A stretch of 64,000 nt of DNA from Mactra quadrangularis. Its lineage: Eukaryota; Mollusca; Bivalvia; Venerida; Mactridae. Where the stretch lies: contig CM046301.1 in assembly GCA_025267735.1 (NCBI GenBank), positions 66,421,872 to 66,485,871 of the forward strand, in the 5' to 3' direction. This document shows positions 34,996-48,500 of this stretch, piece by piece (position 1 is the stretch's first letter; each line of letters starts with the position of its first letter). The notes beneath the pieces were generated by a model. The model made no database searches. It was not told the DNA's origin and saw only the letters and a program-made list of their open reading frames with translations. Position numbers and translations under genes: made by a program.

Positions 34996-35924
34996 AAAAA
35001 ATAAAAAAGTGATAGTCATAATCCCCTACTTCTGCATTTGTGATGTAAATGTTATAAATAAAGTACTTTATTCTATGATATCTAAATACTCCTGTAGTAC
35101 AATGGTTATTATACCAGTGGGAAATCTGTTCTCTTAAGTACAGAGACTATTTTTAGTGTATAGAATCTATTTAGGTTCCTGTGTAATTAATACAGTAGAA
35201 AAAATGTTCTCTAGAATTAATTCTGATAAAATGTCATTTAAAATATATGTATCCTATCATCTGATAAATTTCAGAGAATTGTGACAGTTCTTGCACAATT
35301 TGCCTCGGTCTCCTGTAAAAATGGCATACTTCTATGAAATACTTAAACTGTTTTTACTTTTAACCATCTTAGAATGTAACATCATGATCAGTTTTCTTAC
35401 AACTTCAACAACATCATCCCATCAGTACTATCAGTACTTTGATTACAATGTGTCAAGAAGGAATGTTAAACTCATATTGACATTTGACTAGAATCTGAGA
35501 AATGTAAGAAAGATAAGATTAATTGATAATACTGGACATTCCATGACTGAAATATATGAACCTGCTAAATGTTAGCAGAAATTTTGATTTTAGCAGATTT
35601 CAACCATCAGCAGAATAAGCTGGGATTTGCATCTCCTTTAAGTATTGTTTCCTTTTGCTAAATAGTAACTTTGCTTTTATTCCATGGACATTAAAAGCAT
35701 TTTTGAACTCTGGTAAACTTTCTGATGTTCAATGTGACTCTCACTTTATTAAGTTAAATATTAATAATTCCATAATGCATTGACAAGTTCATCTCCTGAC
35801 AATGCCTTTTTAACTTTTCAACTATCAATACATTATTAATTAAATCTGTAGAATCTGACTCGCAATAACTAATTTAGATCTAAAACCATATTTAAAGAGG
35901 TTTAATCTGAAATCATTATTCTCT

Positions 35925-36056
35925 TTTAATAATGATGATAACAATGATAATGATTAATATAATAATAATGATAATGATGATGATATTGATAATGATGATG
36001 ATTACAATTAGAATGATGATGACTATGATGATGGTGTCAATGATATAATGATACTG
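35925..36056 (+). repeat. Imperfect GAT/AAT microsatellite
   Basis: A long stretch of interrupted aatgat, gatgat, and aataat units. It is probably an old trinucleotide array broken by point changes. Confidence 0.85.
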
Positions 36057-37859
36057 ACATGTTTATTTAATATAATAATAATGACAACTTAGTCAGGCAA
36101 GCACAGACTTTCCTGTGAACCTCCATAATATTATCATCAAAATACATTTAAATGAAAAAAACCTAAATGTATGAAAATTTAAAGAAACTGACAAAGCATC
36201 TTGAAAATTAGCACAGTATGGTCATGTAACATACAAGGTAAAGACAAAAATGAGAACTAATAAAAACATGTATTCCCACAAGAGTAAAATGTATATGTTC
36301 ACTGCAGCAATACTTCTATTGTTATATATTTGATCTAGAGAGCTCTCACTAGTCTCAGATCATCTCATTCTATTATAAATCTACAATGTCTTTGTTTGCA
36401 TGTAATGATGTATAGCAGCAGACATGTGCTGATCAATACAATGTTTTAATATTGTTTTGTATGAATAATAGAGAATTTTCACCTGCATTAAAACTTGAGT
36501 AATGTTTTATTCTATATACTCACTGGGTATTGGTGTATTCTCATTGGCTTGTAATTCAGTTAATTGTTAGATAATCTGATCTGTATCGTGACTGAGGCTG
36601 AGGGGGGGCCTGAGTGGTTGGCATTGATTTGGTTGGGACTGACTTGTTGGGGAGATGATATTTAATTCAGAATTACTGAGTTAATGTTGTCTTGGTTTTT
36701 TTATTACATGTTTTTGTCTATTTTTATTGTATTTTAGTAACATCAAATATTTTGTGCTTCTGCATTGAATATCTTAAGATTTGGATTTTATCAAATTAGT
36801 CTGTGTTGAATAAATTAGAGTTATGTTTTAAAAAAATATCAAGGGGAGGGAGGTCATGATTAAGGTTAGCTATGATTTAACTTGAAAGAAGTGTTAAGAC
36901 GAGCTGGTTAGGTGAGTTGTTCCCTGTACATAACCTAATAAACATTGTTGATAAAGGCATGAAATCCAAATAAGATTGGGGATTGGAGGAGAGGGGGCTA
37001 GGAGTAGGGATCAAAATCAGCCAAGATTCTATACATGTGCCTCAATGTACCTCAGAGTAGCTAGAATACAGTTTATCAATTTTAGACGAAGGTTAAAGGT
37101 AGCTTGATATATTATCTCTGGGTTCAGCTACATTAGAAATTAAACTAATCAAAATAATCACTAGAAACAGATCTGCCTGGGAGAGTTTACAGATATAAGG
37201 GTCCATGGCACCATGTATTAATTTTCTTAACCTAATCTAACCTAGCTAATGGGTAGCCAATCCAAAAGTCATTTCTATCACTTTGATCAATTGGCTTTCT
37301 GTTTTTCTTCAGCCATAGGCATTTTGTCTTGTTCTCAGGGACTCCACACAGTCTGTATATAAAATATCTATATTCCTGACCAGTCTCTCACCAGACGTCA
37401 TGCGTCAAACAGTCAGTGACTTAGGGCTAACCTTTCAATTGTCAAATTGGAATTTTCGGGAGACTTAAATTACATATGATATATCATGATAGAGCAAGGT
37501 ATACTATATCATGCATTAACAGATTGATTTCAGGTTATTGTTCTATGCAAAAAGGCCTGCAACTTTTCAATGGTCAAAATGGAATGTTCAATATCTCAGT
37601 TTTACGTATGAAATACCCTCTTATTTGAAAATGGAATGTATCATTTAACATGGAGTTCACTATTCTCACTGTACAACCTTGCTGTTAAACATAAGCGCTA
37701 AGATAGCTCATTAGTTATATTACCTAGCTGTTCTAAAATTTGAAATTGAACCTAATGGACAGAATTTAAAATTCTGAAACCTTTCTTACTAATGAGCAAT
37801 CAATATGCTATTATGTTGGACAATAATTGAGTGAATAAAGTTTATTCCATTATGTAAGA

Positions 37860-38000
37860 CTAGTGATTTTTCTAAAGCAGAATAGCAGGGCGCCGCGCCC
37901 TGCCCTTTTTTAGCCCCGCCCTGCTGCCCTAAAAGTCCCGCCCTGCGAGTGTCAAAGCGCCCTGTTGCCCTTTAATTTCCTTCAAAAATATTTTCATAAT
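37860..38000 (+). mobile_element. GC-rich repeat end, family G (ctagtgat...gggcgccgcgccc)
   Basis: Begins ctagtgatttttctaaagc, agaatag, then a GC-rich hairpin (cagggcgccgcgccctg) and several ccctgcccttttt or gccctgctgcccta motifs. The same module occurs near 39515 in direct orientation and inverted at 54470-54622 and 58590-58740. It is strikingly GC-rich against the AT-rich background. Confidence 0.75.
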
Positions 38001-38509
38001 TGTCAATCATCGGTAAATTCACACGTCAATTGTATAATCTTTATCAATCAGTAATTAAATGACACGCCTACTGTGAAAGGGCAGTGTCAAAAATCAATAA
38101 GGTGGTAACTGGTGGTTGTTAGGGTGTGCCTGTAACACGCTTGACAACGTCAATATACATATACACAGTCAGGTACCTATACGCGTCAAGGATTAAATTG
38201 ACACTGATGACCAAACCATGCTGAGCAATTAGCAGGGTTTTTTGTTATTTTTAGTGGACGAATGTGATGTAAATTGCAATTTACTTGGGCATATTATGAT
38301 ATACAAAAAAATTGTCCCCCGCAGGATATGTAAATAATACAGAAACGAGAATTTGCTATCCGTTACATTTTTGGGGGTGCAGAACGATTTGATACTGACG
38401 ATGTTTTGTATTGATCGTTTTTCACTTGTCAAACAAGTCATATTAGTTTTTTCTTGTACAACGTTGCTCAAGAACAGTTTTCACTATAATTATTTACATA
38501 AATATTTAC

Positions 38510-38935
38510 ATTTGATGCTTTCTTTAGCTGAATAAACAATTTTATAGAAAATCGTATATTAGCAAATCGTTTTGCACCCCAATATTTTGCAGAAAAACAA
38601 AAAGGTTAAGTGCAAATTGAATGATTTAAACAATGGCTTCCTCTATTTCTTAGAGAATAATGCACTCCCTAATTTATTAGAGGATTATGTGCAGGTGCTG
38701 ACAAATCTAAAGTTTAATTACATTAGATGCTTTCTTTATCAGATTGAACGATTTAATAGAAAAATCGTATATTAGCAAATCGTTTTGCACCCCAATATTT
38801 TGCAGAAAAAAATAAAAAGCAAATTTATTGATTTCAGCAATAGCTCCTTCTTTTTCTAAGAGAATACTGCACTTCCTCATTACTTAGAGGATTATGTGCT
38901 GGTGCTTGCAATTAAAATTTGGGTAAAACAAAAAA
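38510..38935 (+). repeat. Tandem repeat, period about 213 bp
   Basis: The segment atcgtatattagcaaatcg, then ttttgcaccccaatattttg, occurs at 38551 and again at 38764, preceded in both cases by gatgctttcttta (38514 and 38726). Shared downstream blocks (agagaata, tgcactccct/tgcacttcct, agaggattatgtgc) confirm at least two units. It lies between two family G modules. Confidence 0.85.
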
Positions 38936-39499
38936 AACAATAGATTCAGTAACAGTGATAAACTAGATATAAATACACAAGTCAACTGTCGCTTGGTGTA
39001 CAGCAGCTGACAACTTGTTCCACTGAATTATTGTGCTTGGAAAGGAAGAATATTTGGACATGCTTATCTGTTAAAATGAATGGAGACGGCTGCTGAACAT
39101 TGTCTTGTCTTGTTTTTTATGTGTTGCGTATGAATAAGGCAGGGCCAGGGTGTATACCAATAAGATTATAAATAGACAATTTTATAGAATATTATAAGTC
39201 TGGTTCTTGTTCTTCTACAGTGGTTTCTATAGGTGGCCACTTAAAGTTAGAGATCATGGCAGAGACGGAGCTTGTATAGTGAAAACGATTTGTTTCAAAT
39301 CTTGCCACCCTTTTTGGACTTTTAAATAGCTAAAGATTTGACACAAAAGTATGTTTTACAACTATGCTAAGTAAATTTGTACACAAGTACATGATTATAG
39401 AAAAGCATGTAAGAACTTGTTGAGCATGCAGCTACAATGAATATATAAATAATATACTAAAAACATCAGGTCACTTAATGTTATTGACTACATATATAC

Positions 39500-39590
39500 T
39501 TCAGAATTTTAAAAGTCGCGCGGCGCGCTGCACCCTGCCCTTTTTTGGTCCCACCCTGCCCTTTTTGGAGTTCTAGAATAATCACTATAC
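39500..39590 (+). mobile_element. Family G repeat fragment
   Basis: Contains gcgcggcgcgctgcaccctg, cccttttttggtcccaccctg and ends ttctagaataatcacta, which is an inverted match to the ctagtgat...ttcta end at 37860. It could be a short deleted copy or the far end of an element spanning 37860-39590. Confidence 0.6.
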
Positions 39591-41175
39591 AGTAAGATGT
39601 ATATATAGAGTTCTCAAGTTGAAATAAAAAAGATCATCTGGACCAAGACCTGGATGGACCATTTCTCCTACAAATATACAAATAGTATGGTGTTCTGATA
39701 TGCTATACAAAGCATCCCATGTATGAAGACTATATATGGTACTTACACTTGGTATTAAATCAATATTGATTGATGTATTGTATGATTTTCTGTATTAAAC
39801 TGATTTTCCATATTCCTTTGTGTTATAAAACCTTAGGTGGTCAAAATGTTCATCAATATAAACGATTCACTTGTGATTTTATACAGTAGATTAATTAAAT
39901 GTTCAAACTTTCATATCCAAGTTACGCCATGGGTTCATTGAATTGTGAAGGGTTTTTTGTTCAGACTCAGAGAGAAAATTGCTGTGATTGCTTTAACTTT
40001 GGATGTAAAATATGAGTTTGTTCTCTGTCTGGTTATGTATCACCTTGAGATTTTTCTTCTTCCCTTTATATAGTCTTCTATATACTGCCCTGTGTGACGC
40101 CATGGTAGTAGAAATAGTTCTGTTGAAACCTGCAGTGCTCTGATGCTCTTTTTCCTTACTTTATGCATGTAAAAATTATGACCAATGACCAACGTGGTCA
40201 GGTGATAACAGAATTGCAGTAAAGAACCTTTTTCTTGGAAAATGAAGCCTCCAAGAATCTGCAATAAACAGTTTGACTGACTTGGGAGCAAAAATGATTC
40301 AGTTGAAACCTGCTACACTGAGGTTTCTCTTTAAACTCTGATCCACTCTAGCTATCCCTATTGTATTCATTGTTTAAAATTGAAACTCATGACAAGAAGT
40401 ACAGAAACCTACAGCATTAGCCCAACTGATCATGTTATACAATGAAGGGCAAAATTTTAAAGTGGTCTTAAACTATATACATGTATATGAAATAACTTAC
40501 CAAACTTTCACTAGCCTTAATAAATTTTTACTAGCCCTGAGTTTTGAGCAGCTTAGCTAGCAGTTAAAGGTGGACAAAGAGAGACTGCAATTGTCACAAT
40601 ACCACAAGTTTCATTAAAATAGAACTCCTTGAAAAAAAGCAATTAAAACCAAAAGAAATCAGTTGCTAGTTAGTCCTAAAACTGCAGTGAAAAAACTCTC
40701 ATTTGGGAAAAAGCAACAAAATTTTCCTGTGGCATTCATTAGTTTTGTAATGAGGTACAGTTATATTTGTTATATCCTTGTAAGTTGATATTATAACAAT
40801 GTTGTCTGTTCTTTCTTCTGTAGATTGTCTCTCTTGGTAACTTGTCTTACATTAGTCTTTATAAACTGTTGCAAGTATTGTCTGGTATCTGTCTGTTACA
40901 TAATACTGTCATATTGTGTGGATTTGTCTGCAAGTCGATACTTTAAGTCATGTGATCACTTAGACTAGAGGAACTTTAAGTCTTGTTACCTTTTATGCAT
41001 AGATTCATCCTATCTTGTTATCGGGACAAAATAGAGTGTATGTGTTGTAAGGCAATGTATAAAATCTTTCAATAAGCCAATTATTATCACAGTGTTTCAT
41101 ACAAGTTTCTATTCTATAAGTGTTTTTGTTGTAATACTTGGAGACTGTACAGGGGTGGGTTCTTGATTTTCTTGG

Positions 41176-41270
41176 GAGGGGGGGGGGGGGGATTCTATCG
41201 ACAAAATTAAGATTCTTTTGGGGGGATCCCATCTACTTAAATGTTGATATTATTGGGAGGGGGGGTCCCA
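41176..41270 (+). repeat. Poly-G tracts
   Basis: A long G run (about 41179-41190) and a second G-rich run near 41257-41266 sit in repeated gatcccatc / gtcccaacc contexts, suggesting a small duplicated unit. Run lengths are likely uncertain in assembly. Confidence 0.6.
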
Positions 41271-42391
41271 ACCACAAAAATTTAGATGTTATTTAAACAT
41301 TCTGCTACTCAATGGAATTTCCATTTGCACACCAAAAGATGTTATTATATTCATGTAGATTTCATTGCGATTTTTACTCCTTCAAAATATTTTTTGTGAC
41401 ACATTCATAGCATTTTTGCTGTATTTTTTATTATAACAATTGGAGGGGATTGGACCCACTGATGATCCAATGATACGCCAGAGCTATACATTGTAGCGCT
41501 CATGTTAAAGAACAATTCAACTATATTGTTTCTATTATACTAATGGTTGTCATTGTTTCCTATTAAAATTGAATACTTCCTGTTTTGTTCACAATGGAAT
41601 TTTCATTTTATTGTTCCTGTGTGACTCTAGTATTTTATATAATAGTGGTTTGACATGGAACTCTGCAATTGTAAAAAACAGAGTTTTATTTGAACTAGGT
41701 TGTAATGTATTGAGGAATCTGGACTTGATATTTGATTTAGAACTCGGATTCTGTGCTTGCATTACTTGAGTATGACTTAATGACATTCTTATAGTTTGCC
41801 AAATTTGTTTGCATTTGTGTGCGGAGTCCTTGGTGACTCTTTTGCCCTTTTGCGAAAATGTTTTGCGTGGGATGTGTTGTCTGTACCCTTTGTTCAACTA
41901 AGTTTTTACTTGGATGATATTCAAAATGTCAAAGAAACTTGGTACTGTTAAGGCTTAGTGTTTCTGTTGTTCTTCACTGTCTTCTTTCTTTTACAATGTG
42001 TAAAACTATATCGGATGATATACTTGACAAAATGATAATAAAATTGTATTAAATTACATAGACGTATTTTTACAAAATATCTTTAGGCTGTGGTATTCAA
42101 TAGAATTGTAGGAAATATTTTCAGATTATGGAAGGCAATGGAAGACAGATAATTATGTCCAGTGCAATAGAAAACAATTATATTCTAAGTCTGGTTTATT
42201 TAAAATTATATAACTTTCCAAATTATCACAGTGGGTCCAACTTTCTCTAGGCCTATGGGCCTGTTAAAAGGGTGAGACCAGTGAAGATTGAACACATTTA
42301 TGTGAAACGTTTGTTCAGTTATATCATTATATACTTTGATGTGTAATGGTTTTAATGTAATTTTTAGAAGTTTTATGTTGTCTTCTTTCAG

Positions 42392-42470
42392 GGTTGTAGT
42401 TTAGAAGAAAACAATAAATATAAACTTATAGATTGGAGAATCCAAGGGAGTGACATAAATCTGCCAGCAA
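42392..42470 (+). other. Pellino 5' UTR portion of the start-codon exon
   Basis: Acceptor CTTCTTTCAG ends at 42391. The 79 bases before the ATG carry an in-frame TAA at 42456-42458, which fixes the start at 42471. The acceptor shows that at least one noncoding exon lies upstream. Confidence 0.8.
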
Positions 42471-42520
42471 ATGTCAAGTCCCCAGCAACCTGTTAAATAT
42501 GGAGAAATAGTCATCCTTGG
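42471..42520 (+). CDS. PELI: Pellino exon with start codon
   Basis: Sixteen codons plus two bases: MSSPQQPVKYGEIVIL and a split Gly. Donor GTATGT from 42521. The start follows gcaaATG; an in-frame stop lies five codons upstream. VKYGE-I-VILG is the family signature at the beginning of the FHA domain. Confidence 0.95.
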
Positions 42521-45500
42521 GTATGTAAACTAATTATAATATGAATAATCTGGTGAAACAAGATATGCTTTAGCCTTGATCAATGTATTTTGCCTCTGAA
42601 GTATATTTTCTTTCTTACAAACACTTAGTTAGTTCAACATCTTCAACATCTGCAGTGGTATGTGTGCTCTACTGTCTGCTTTGTATACAATTTAGCCGCG
42701 GCGGTGGCGTGTGGTAAGCATGTCTGACTTTGAATCTGGAGATCGCGGACTCAAGCCTGGTCGCGGTAGGTCATACCCTATACATGAGTGGTTGGCCTAG
42801 TGGTAGGGTAAGTTAGTAATGGTGATAGAAAAATGTCCAGGAAACCTATAGTAGGAAGAGCTGGCCATCATATATATGACCTAAATATGTGTTGAATATG
42901 ATGTTAAACCCAATTTAAAAATTATATACAATTTATGGCTGATGCAAGTCATACTGTTTTAGGTAAATTTGATGCATGTATTATATTTATTGTGTATTGT
43001 TGATTTTCCTCCTTATAGGTAATGTATTGGTTTTGCATCCCTAATGGATGGGTTTGCAAGTGATGGGGATATCATAGTGTCCAAAGAGCTGGTTAGGTGG
43101 ACTGGTAGCCATAAAATACCAAACGAGTGTTAATTACTGGTGTAAATTCAAAATGAAAGTGAAATATGTGCATAAGATGTGTTCAAAATGTATAATCATG
43201 AAGAATCGTTTATTTCAGGTATAATGGCCATCTTCCACAAGGCAACAAGGGTCGAAGAAAAAGCAAATATGCTTTATATAGAAGACCAAAGGCCAATGGT
43301 GTTAAACCATTTAGAAAACATATTGTTAAAAATCCTCATTCCTCAAAGGTAAAACATTTATTGTATCATACTCATAGTTCATTGACATTTTTTCATTATC
43401 TTAATTGGTTCCTTTTTGCTATATAAAAAGTGTGGAAAATGTTGATTTTTTTCCATAAAAAATTCCAAGTTGATATGGATTGATTTTTTGTGGAATATAC
43501 TACTGTCTGCTTTCTGAAAAAGGCATTTATTGTCATTGAATTTTGGATGTATTGTATATTGTTTATATATAAACAACAGTTGTCTAAATGTATGTCTCTA
43601 TCGTCATATATATATGTAACTCTGTCGTCATCAATATTTCAGCCAAAGCCTTTATCAAGAAATTATTTACATGGACTCAAATAACATTTTAACATAGACG
43701 CCATATTATTGTTTATTTGATAATATTTTCAAATTAACAATATGGCGTCTAAGTTTAAAATGTAATTTAAGTTCATGTAAATAATTTCTTGATAAACGCT
43801 TTGGCCGAAATATTGATGACGACAGAGTTTTCTGTTTTTTATGTATAATATTTTTATATTCCCTTTGGAATCATATTGGACACAATACATCAAATATTAT
43901 AGATTTTTACATTGTTAAAGCGAAAAGTGAAAAAACACAGCAGTTTAATAAGGGATTTTAAAATGTGAAATTCTGCTCACTGAGATGTTATCCACCTGCA
44001 CATCTTTTCTTAAACATTATTTGGTCATAACTTTTTACTCCAGTAAAGTTACAATTGTCATTCAACTTTTAAATTACCTATAATTGAATGTTTGTCCCAC
44101 TTTAATTGTTGGTCAAGTTCAATTGTTGGTCATCTGAGGTTGAAAACTGGGCAACTTGGTCAAATCAAAGAAAATCTTTGTCTAGTCTTTCAAGACCTTG
44201 TTTTTATTTTTGCTGGTTTTTACTTTAAGTAAATTTGTTCTTTTTTCATCATGTATAGACATTGATTTTGATAATTGAATAGTAAACATATGTCAGGTCT
44301 GGTCAAAACAGATAATTATGAACAGACATTTTGTTGCATGTAGATGAATAAATTATATTCTTATTTGTTAAATCAACTATAGTCTGATCATGGAACTTGG
44401 CAAATGAGTGTACCAATGGTATTTGTTTTAAGAAAATCACATATTTCAATGGTTTATGATGTTTGACTATTTTCAGGCAGTCCAAGACAGCCAACAGCAT
44501 TCTGTATCATACACATTGTCTCGTAACCAAGCTGTGATAGTTGAATACAAGGAAGATCCTGATACAGATATGTTTCAAGTATGTATAATTATCTCCCTTT
44601 GTTACTATATTTAGCTTTACTTTATAAGAGTTATCCTCCTTAAACTCTCTATGTTTCTTTGTGTTATGACCCCCTGTAACTATATTTGGGTCATTAGAGT
44701 TATCCTCCTTTAACCTACTGTGTTTCTCTGTGTTATCTCCCTTTGTTACTATATTAAGCTCATTTTCTAAGAGTTATCTTCCTTTAACTCAATGTTTCTT
44801 TTTGTTACCTACCTTTGTTACCTTTTAAGCTAATTTTTTTAAGTGTTATCTTCATTTAACTCTATGCTGTTTTGTATTACCTCCCTTTTTATTATATATT
44901 TAGCTCAGTGTTTCTAATTGTTGTCTTCCTTTGTTCCTATTATAGTTCAGTTTCAAAGGTTTGTTTCAAGAAGTTTCTTTTTCTTTCCACTCCCTTGTCT
45001 TAAATGTAAGAAAATACTGTGAAAATGTAAAAGTAAATGTCAAAGTGTCTTGGTCAATTATGTGACATTACTGGATTTTAAGATACAAACTTTTATTTAT
45101 AGTGGGTCTTACATATTACTGTTAAAATAAGTTATGAATAGCGATTAGCTGACATAAAGCTAATAGCTGACATTTTTAAGATTTAAAGTCTGTATACTTT
45201 AAGACAATTTGCAATAACTACTTGTACTAGTTTTTTTTTCAATTGGTTATCTTATGTCTAATGACTTTGATTTTTTTGCCAAATATGGATAGAGTGGTTT
45301 TTAATTTCACATAATTTCAGTCATTACATTTTGTCTGACTGAAAAAAATTTGGCCAATAAGAAATCTTAAGACAAGTGTAAGAATTTTCATAATTTGATA
45401 TGTTCTACAATCTCACAGTTTTATTAGACCTGACAACAGTTTGCTTGTGATGTCAATTATTAAGATGTGACAGGTTTTCTCTGTTATTGAATTAAGGTGT

Positions 45501-48500
45501 AGATTTATTGTTATAGTCTTATTTCATCCTGAAAGTCTGTGATTGACTCTAGTTCATGTATTATGGTGTAAATCATGTTAGTTATACAATGAGCAACTTT
45601 TGTCTGTATAAATATTATCTAAAGATAAAGTTACTTATCTTCTTGCTTTGTTTTCTTATATCATACTAGTACAGTAAAATCTGTGTAATATGAGCACCTG
45701 TTGGACCATGATATTTTACAAATACACCAAGTCACAAATTTTTAGGTTTCCAGTTTTCTGAAGGTTTTTGATTACCATTAAGACTGAATTATTTATTTAG
45801 TCATCCGAGGATTTCAGGCTTCTGAGGGTTCAGATAGTCGAGGTTACTCTGTATATAAAGTAAAGATTTTGGAAAACCCCTGATGATAATGGCTAATGGT
45901 TGTACCATCTGTTAACTTGTAAATTAATGTAAAATTTACATTTTTTGTTAATGGGAAATCATTTTTATTAGACTGTACTTTCACTTATCTTATCATGGGT
46001 CTCTATGGTAAAGATGGTTTAGATTGTGATGGAGGCAAAATCTATTTGAAAAATATGTAAAGAATGACTTATTGTATGAAATTTAATTGTGTTTCTGAAC
46101 ATGTATTGTGGAACATAACTAGCATAAGTCTTGTATGGGAATGCTACTGTATTATGTAACTTTGATAGAAAGTCGTGACATTATTAACTCAATGTATAGA
46201 CTATATATATGTCAAATGTATATTTTTTCAATTAAGAGATATGGTTATTTAAGAGCAGTGGTAGAGTAAATTCCATAAAGTAATATTGAAAAAACGAATT
46301 TATTTCGGCATGGTATACATACAATGGTACAAGAATTTAAAATGTAAATTGGAAGTTTCATAAAGTACAATTTTTGTCCATTATGCCTGTATAAAGTGTA
46401 AATTATTAATTAAATTCCTTTATGAGGCTATGTATCATTGTTCATTTTGTTGCATTATAATTTATACACATGCTTTGTTAGATCTGCGGGTAGTTTGTTG
46501 ATTTGATCAAATGTACAGGTACTACAAGTATACTTAATTCAAAGAATAGAAAACTGAGGCATTTAGAGTTGAACATATTTAAGGGTCTGTGTGTGAGTTT
46601 TAGTTGATATAAAGTGAAATTTGTCTATCTGGACCTGTCAGTTAAAAATGTTATTGACTTCCCATGAGTAGATTATCTTACAAATTGATTAATGGACTGT
46701 TACAAGTTAACACTTAGTTGATTTTATATACATGAAAACATTTTGTGATAATGTTCATTAAAACTGTTGTATCTTGTATCAAAGTGTATCATTGATACAG
46801 ATGTATTTAAAATGTTGTAAAGTTATTTGTAAAGTGATACCACTTACAGTGTTGGTATTAAATGGTCTAGATAGTGAATCCATCATTTATGGTTTCAGTC
46901 AACCCTGTATATTTAGAGCATTCAGTGTATACAAATAACAAAGTAAAGATGTGAATACAGTGGTTGTTGTTTTAATTGTTTACTAAACATTGTTCGTTGT
47001 GATGTATGTATATTATGTAAATGAGTGATTACCTGTCTCTATCATTTATCTAGCAAGATATAATACATGTCTTTATGTAAGAATAAAATCTATGATATAA
47101 AACCTGTTTTAGAGCCATGGCCTTGGTCGGCATTCTTGATTTTGAATGAGACCTTCCCGGTTGGGTTGTAGGATTTTGCAGTCTTGTTATGCCATTCTAT
47201 CATATTTGATTGTATTATGTTTTTACTCTATATTGTTAAAAGAGCTTTTCTGTTACTTAAATTGGCTTTTAGTTCTGAAAGATAGTTTACAAAGTCATTA
47301 CGAAATTGTACAAATCATTTCCTAACAATATTTATGGTCTATGAGCTGCATCAACCATTTGCTATAACAGCTTCAAATATGCTGTACTAGAAACCAGTTG
47401 CAGGAAGTGGCTAATCAATTAGTCCATATTTTACAATTACATGTTGTCCTCAGTCAAAGCTTTATTAGTATTTTTGCATATGTTCTTGGACCATTTAAAA
47501 GATTATGTTATGTATTTGAATGGTTATAATGATGATTTCTTTTTATGGATTGATTCAAAATATGTGTGTCCCATGGACTCATGTTTTCTAGCTTCAAAAT
47601 GAATCGCCAGGACTGAAAAAAAATTAATGAAGAATGGTTGGAATTCGACACAGATAGTTACGGTAAAAAAGTGCTGTACTGACTTTGCCTCTGTGACTAA
47701 GATTCTGATTCAGATGTTGACAAAGAATGCTTTGACTTTCAAGATGTTCCATTTAACCATGAAAATTTAATGACATTCAGCAGAGAATCATATAATTATG
47801 AAAATAAATCTAAAAGATGCTTGAAAATTAAAACAAATATGACATGTTTTCCTTGATTTTCGTTCGGTCTGACAAATTTCAATTCATTCCGACAGATTTT
47901 TAGAGCATGTCAGACCGAATGTCTGACACTTTTTTTGAACTTTCAGGAAGTCTGTATAAGAGTCTGTTGGCTCTATTAGTGTGCATTATGTGCAGATGCC
48001 AAGATGTGACTTATTGGTCTGAACTGAATCAAATTTTGTTAAATTTTTGATGTAATTCATACTAGGATGATTTATTATTTATCAAAGTGTTGCAAATTTT
48101 GTACAGACTTCCCTGTTATTAGTATGGTTCTATTTTGATAAAGAATACCGGTAGTTTAAGTTATCATAATCAGCGTGATATAACCTTTCTGTGTTGATGC
48201 CCTGTAAAACCATAGCAAACAAACAATCTGTAAGAATGAGGGGGGGGGGGTAGATTATATATGACATGAATAATATAAACAAATAAAGCAAAGCTTGGTT
48301 TATCTATATAAATCTATCTTAGTTGACTGATTGTTGTTATGTAGATTATAATGGAACGTTTTGTCTTCCTAAATATTATGATCAATTGAAACGTCTGTGA
48401 AACCTTTTAGTTTTATTCTTAGATTACAAATATTTGCAGGGTAATTGATTCTTGATGTCGATCAAAAAGTGCATTTCCATATTTTTTGTGCAATATAGCA

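Larger units (their letters stand above)
25794..42391 (+). other. Presumed Pellino first intron / upstream region
   Basis: No coding exon of any gene can be supported here. The stretch is full of repeats: the TIR element at 27257, family B, C and M2 copies, tandem repeats at 33920 and 38514, a GAT/AAT microsatellite, and the GC-rich repeat at 37860. Long minus-strand frames such as 32304-32702 show no known domain and no splice context. Confidence 0.5.

Noticed and set aside
41589..41897. Minus-strand open frame of 102 codons
   Set aside because: It is a basic, low-information sequence with no domain, in the Pellino upstream region.
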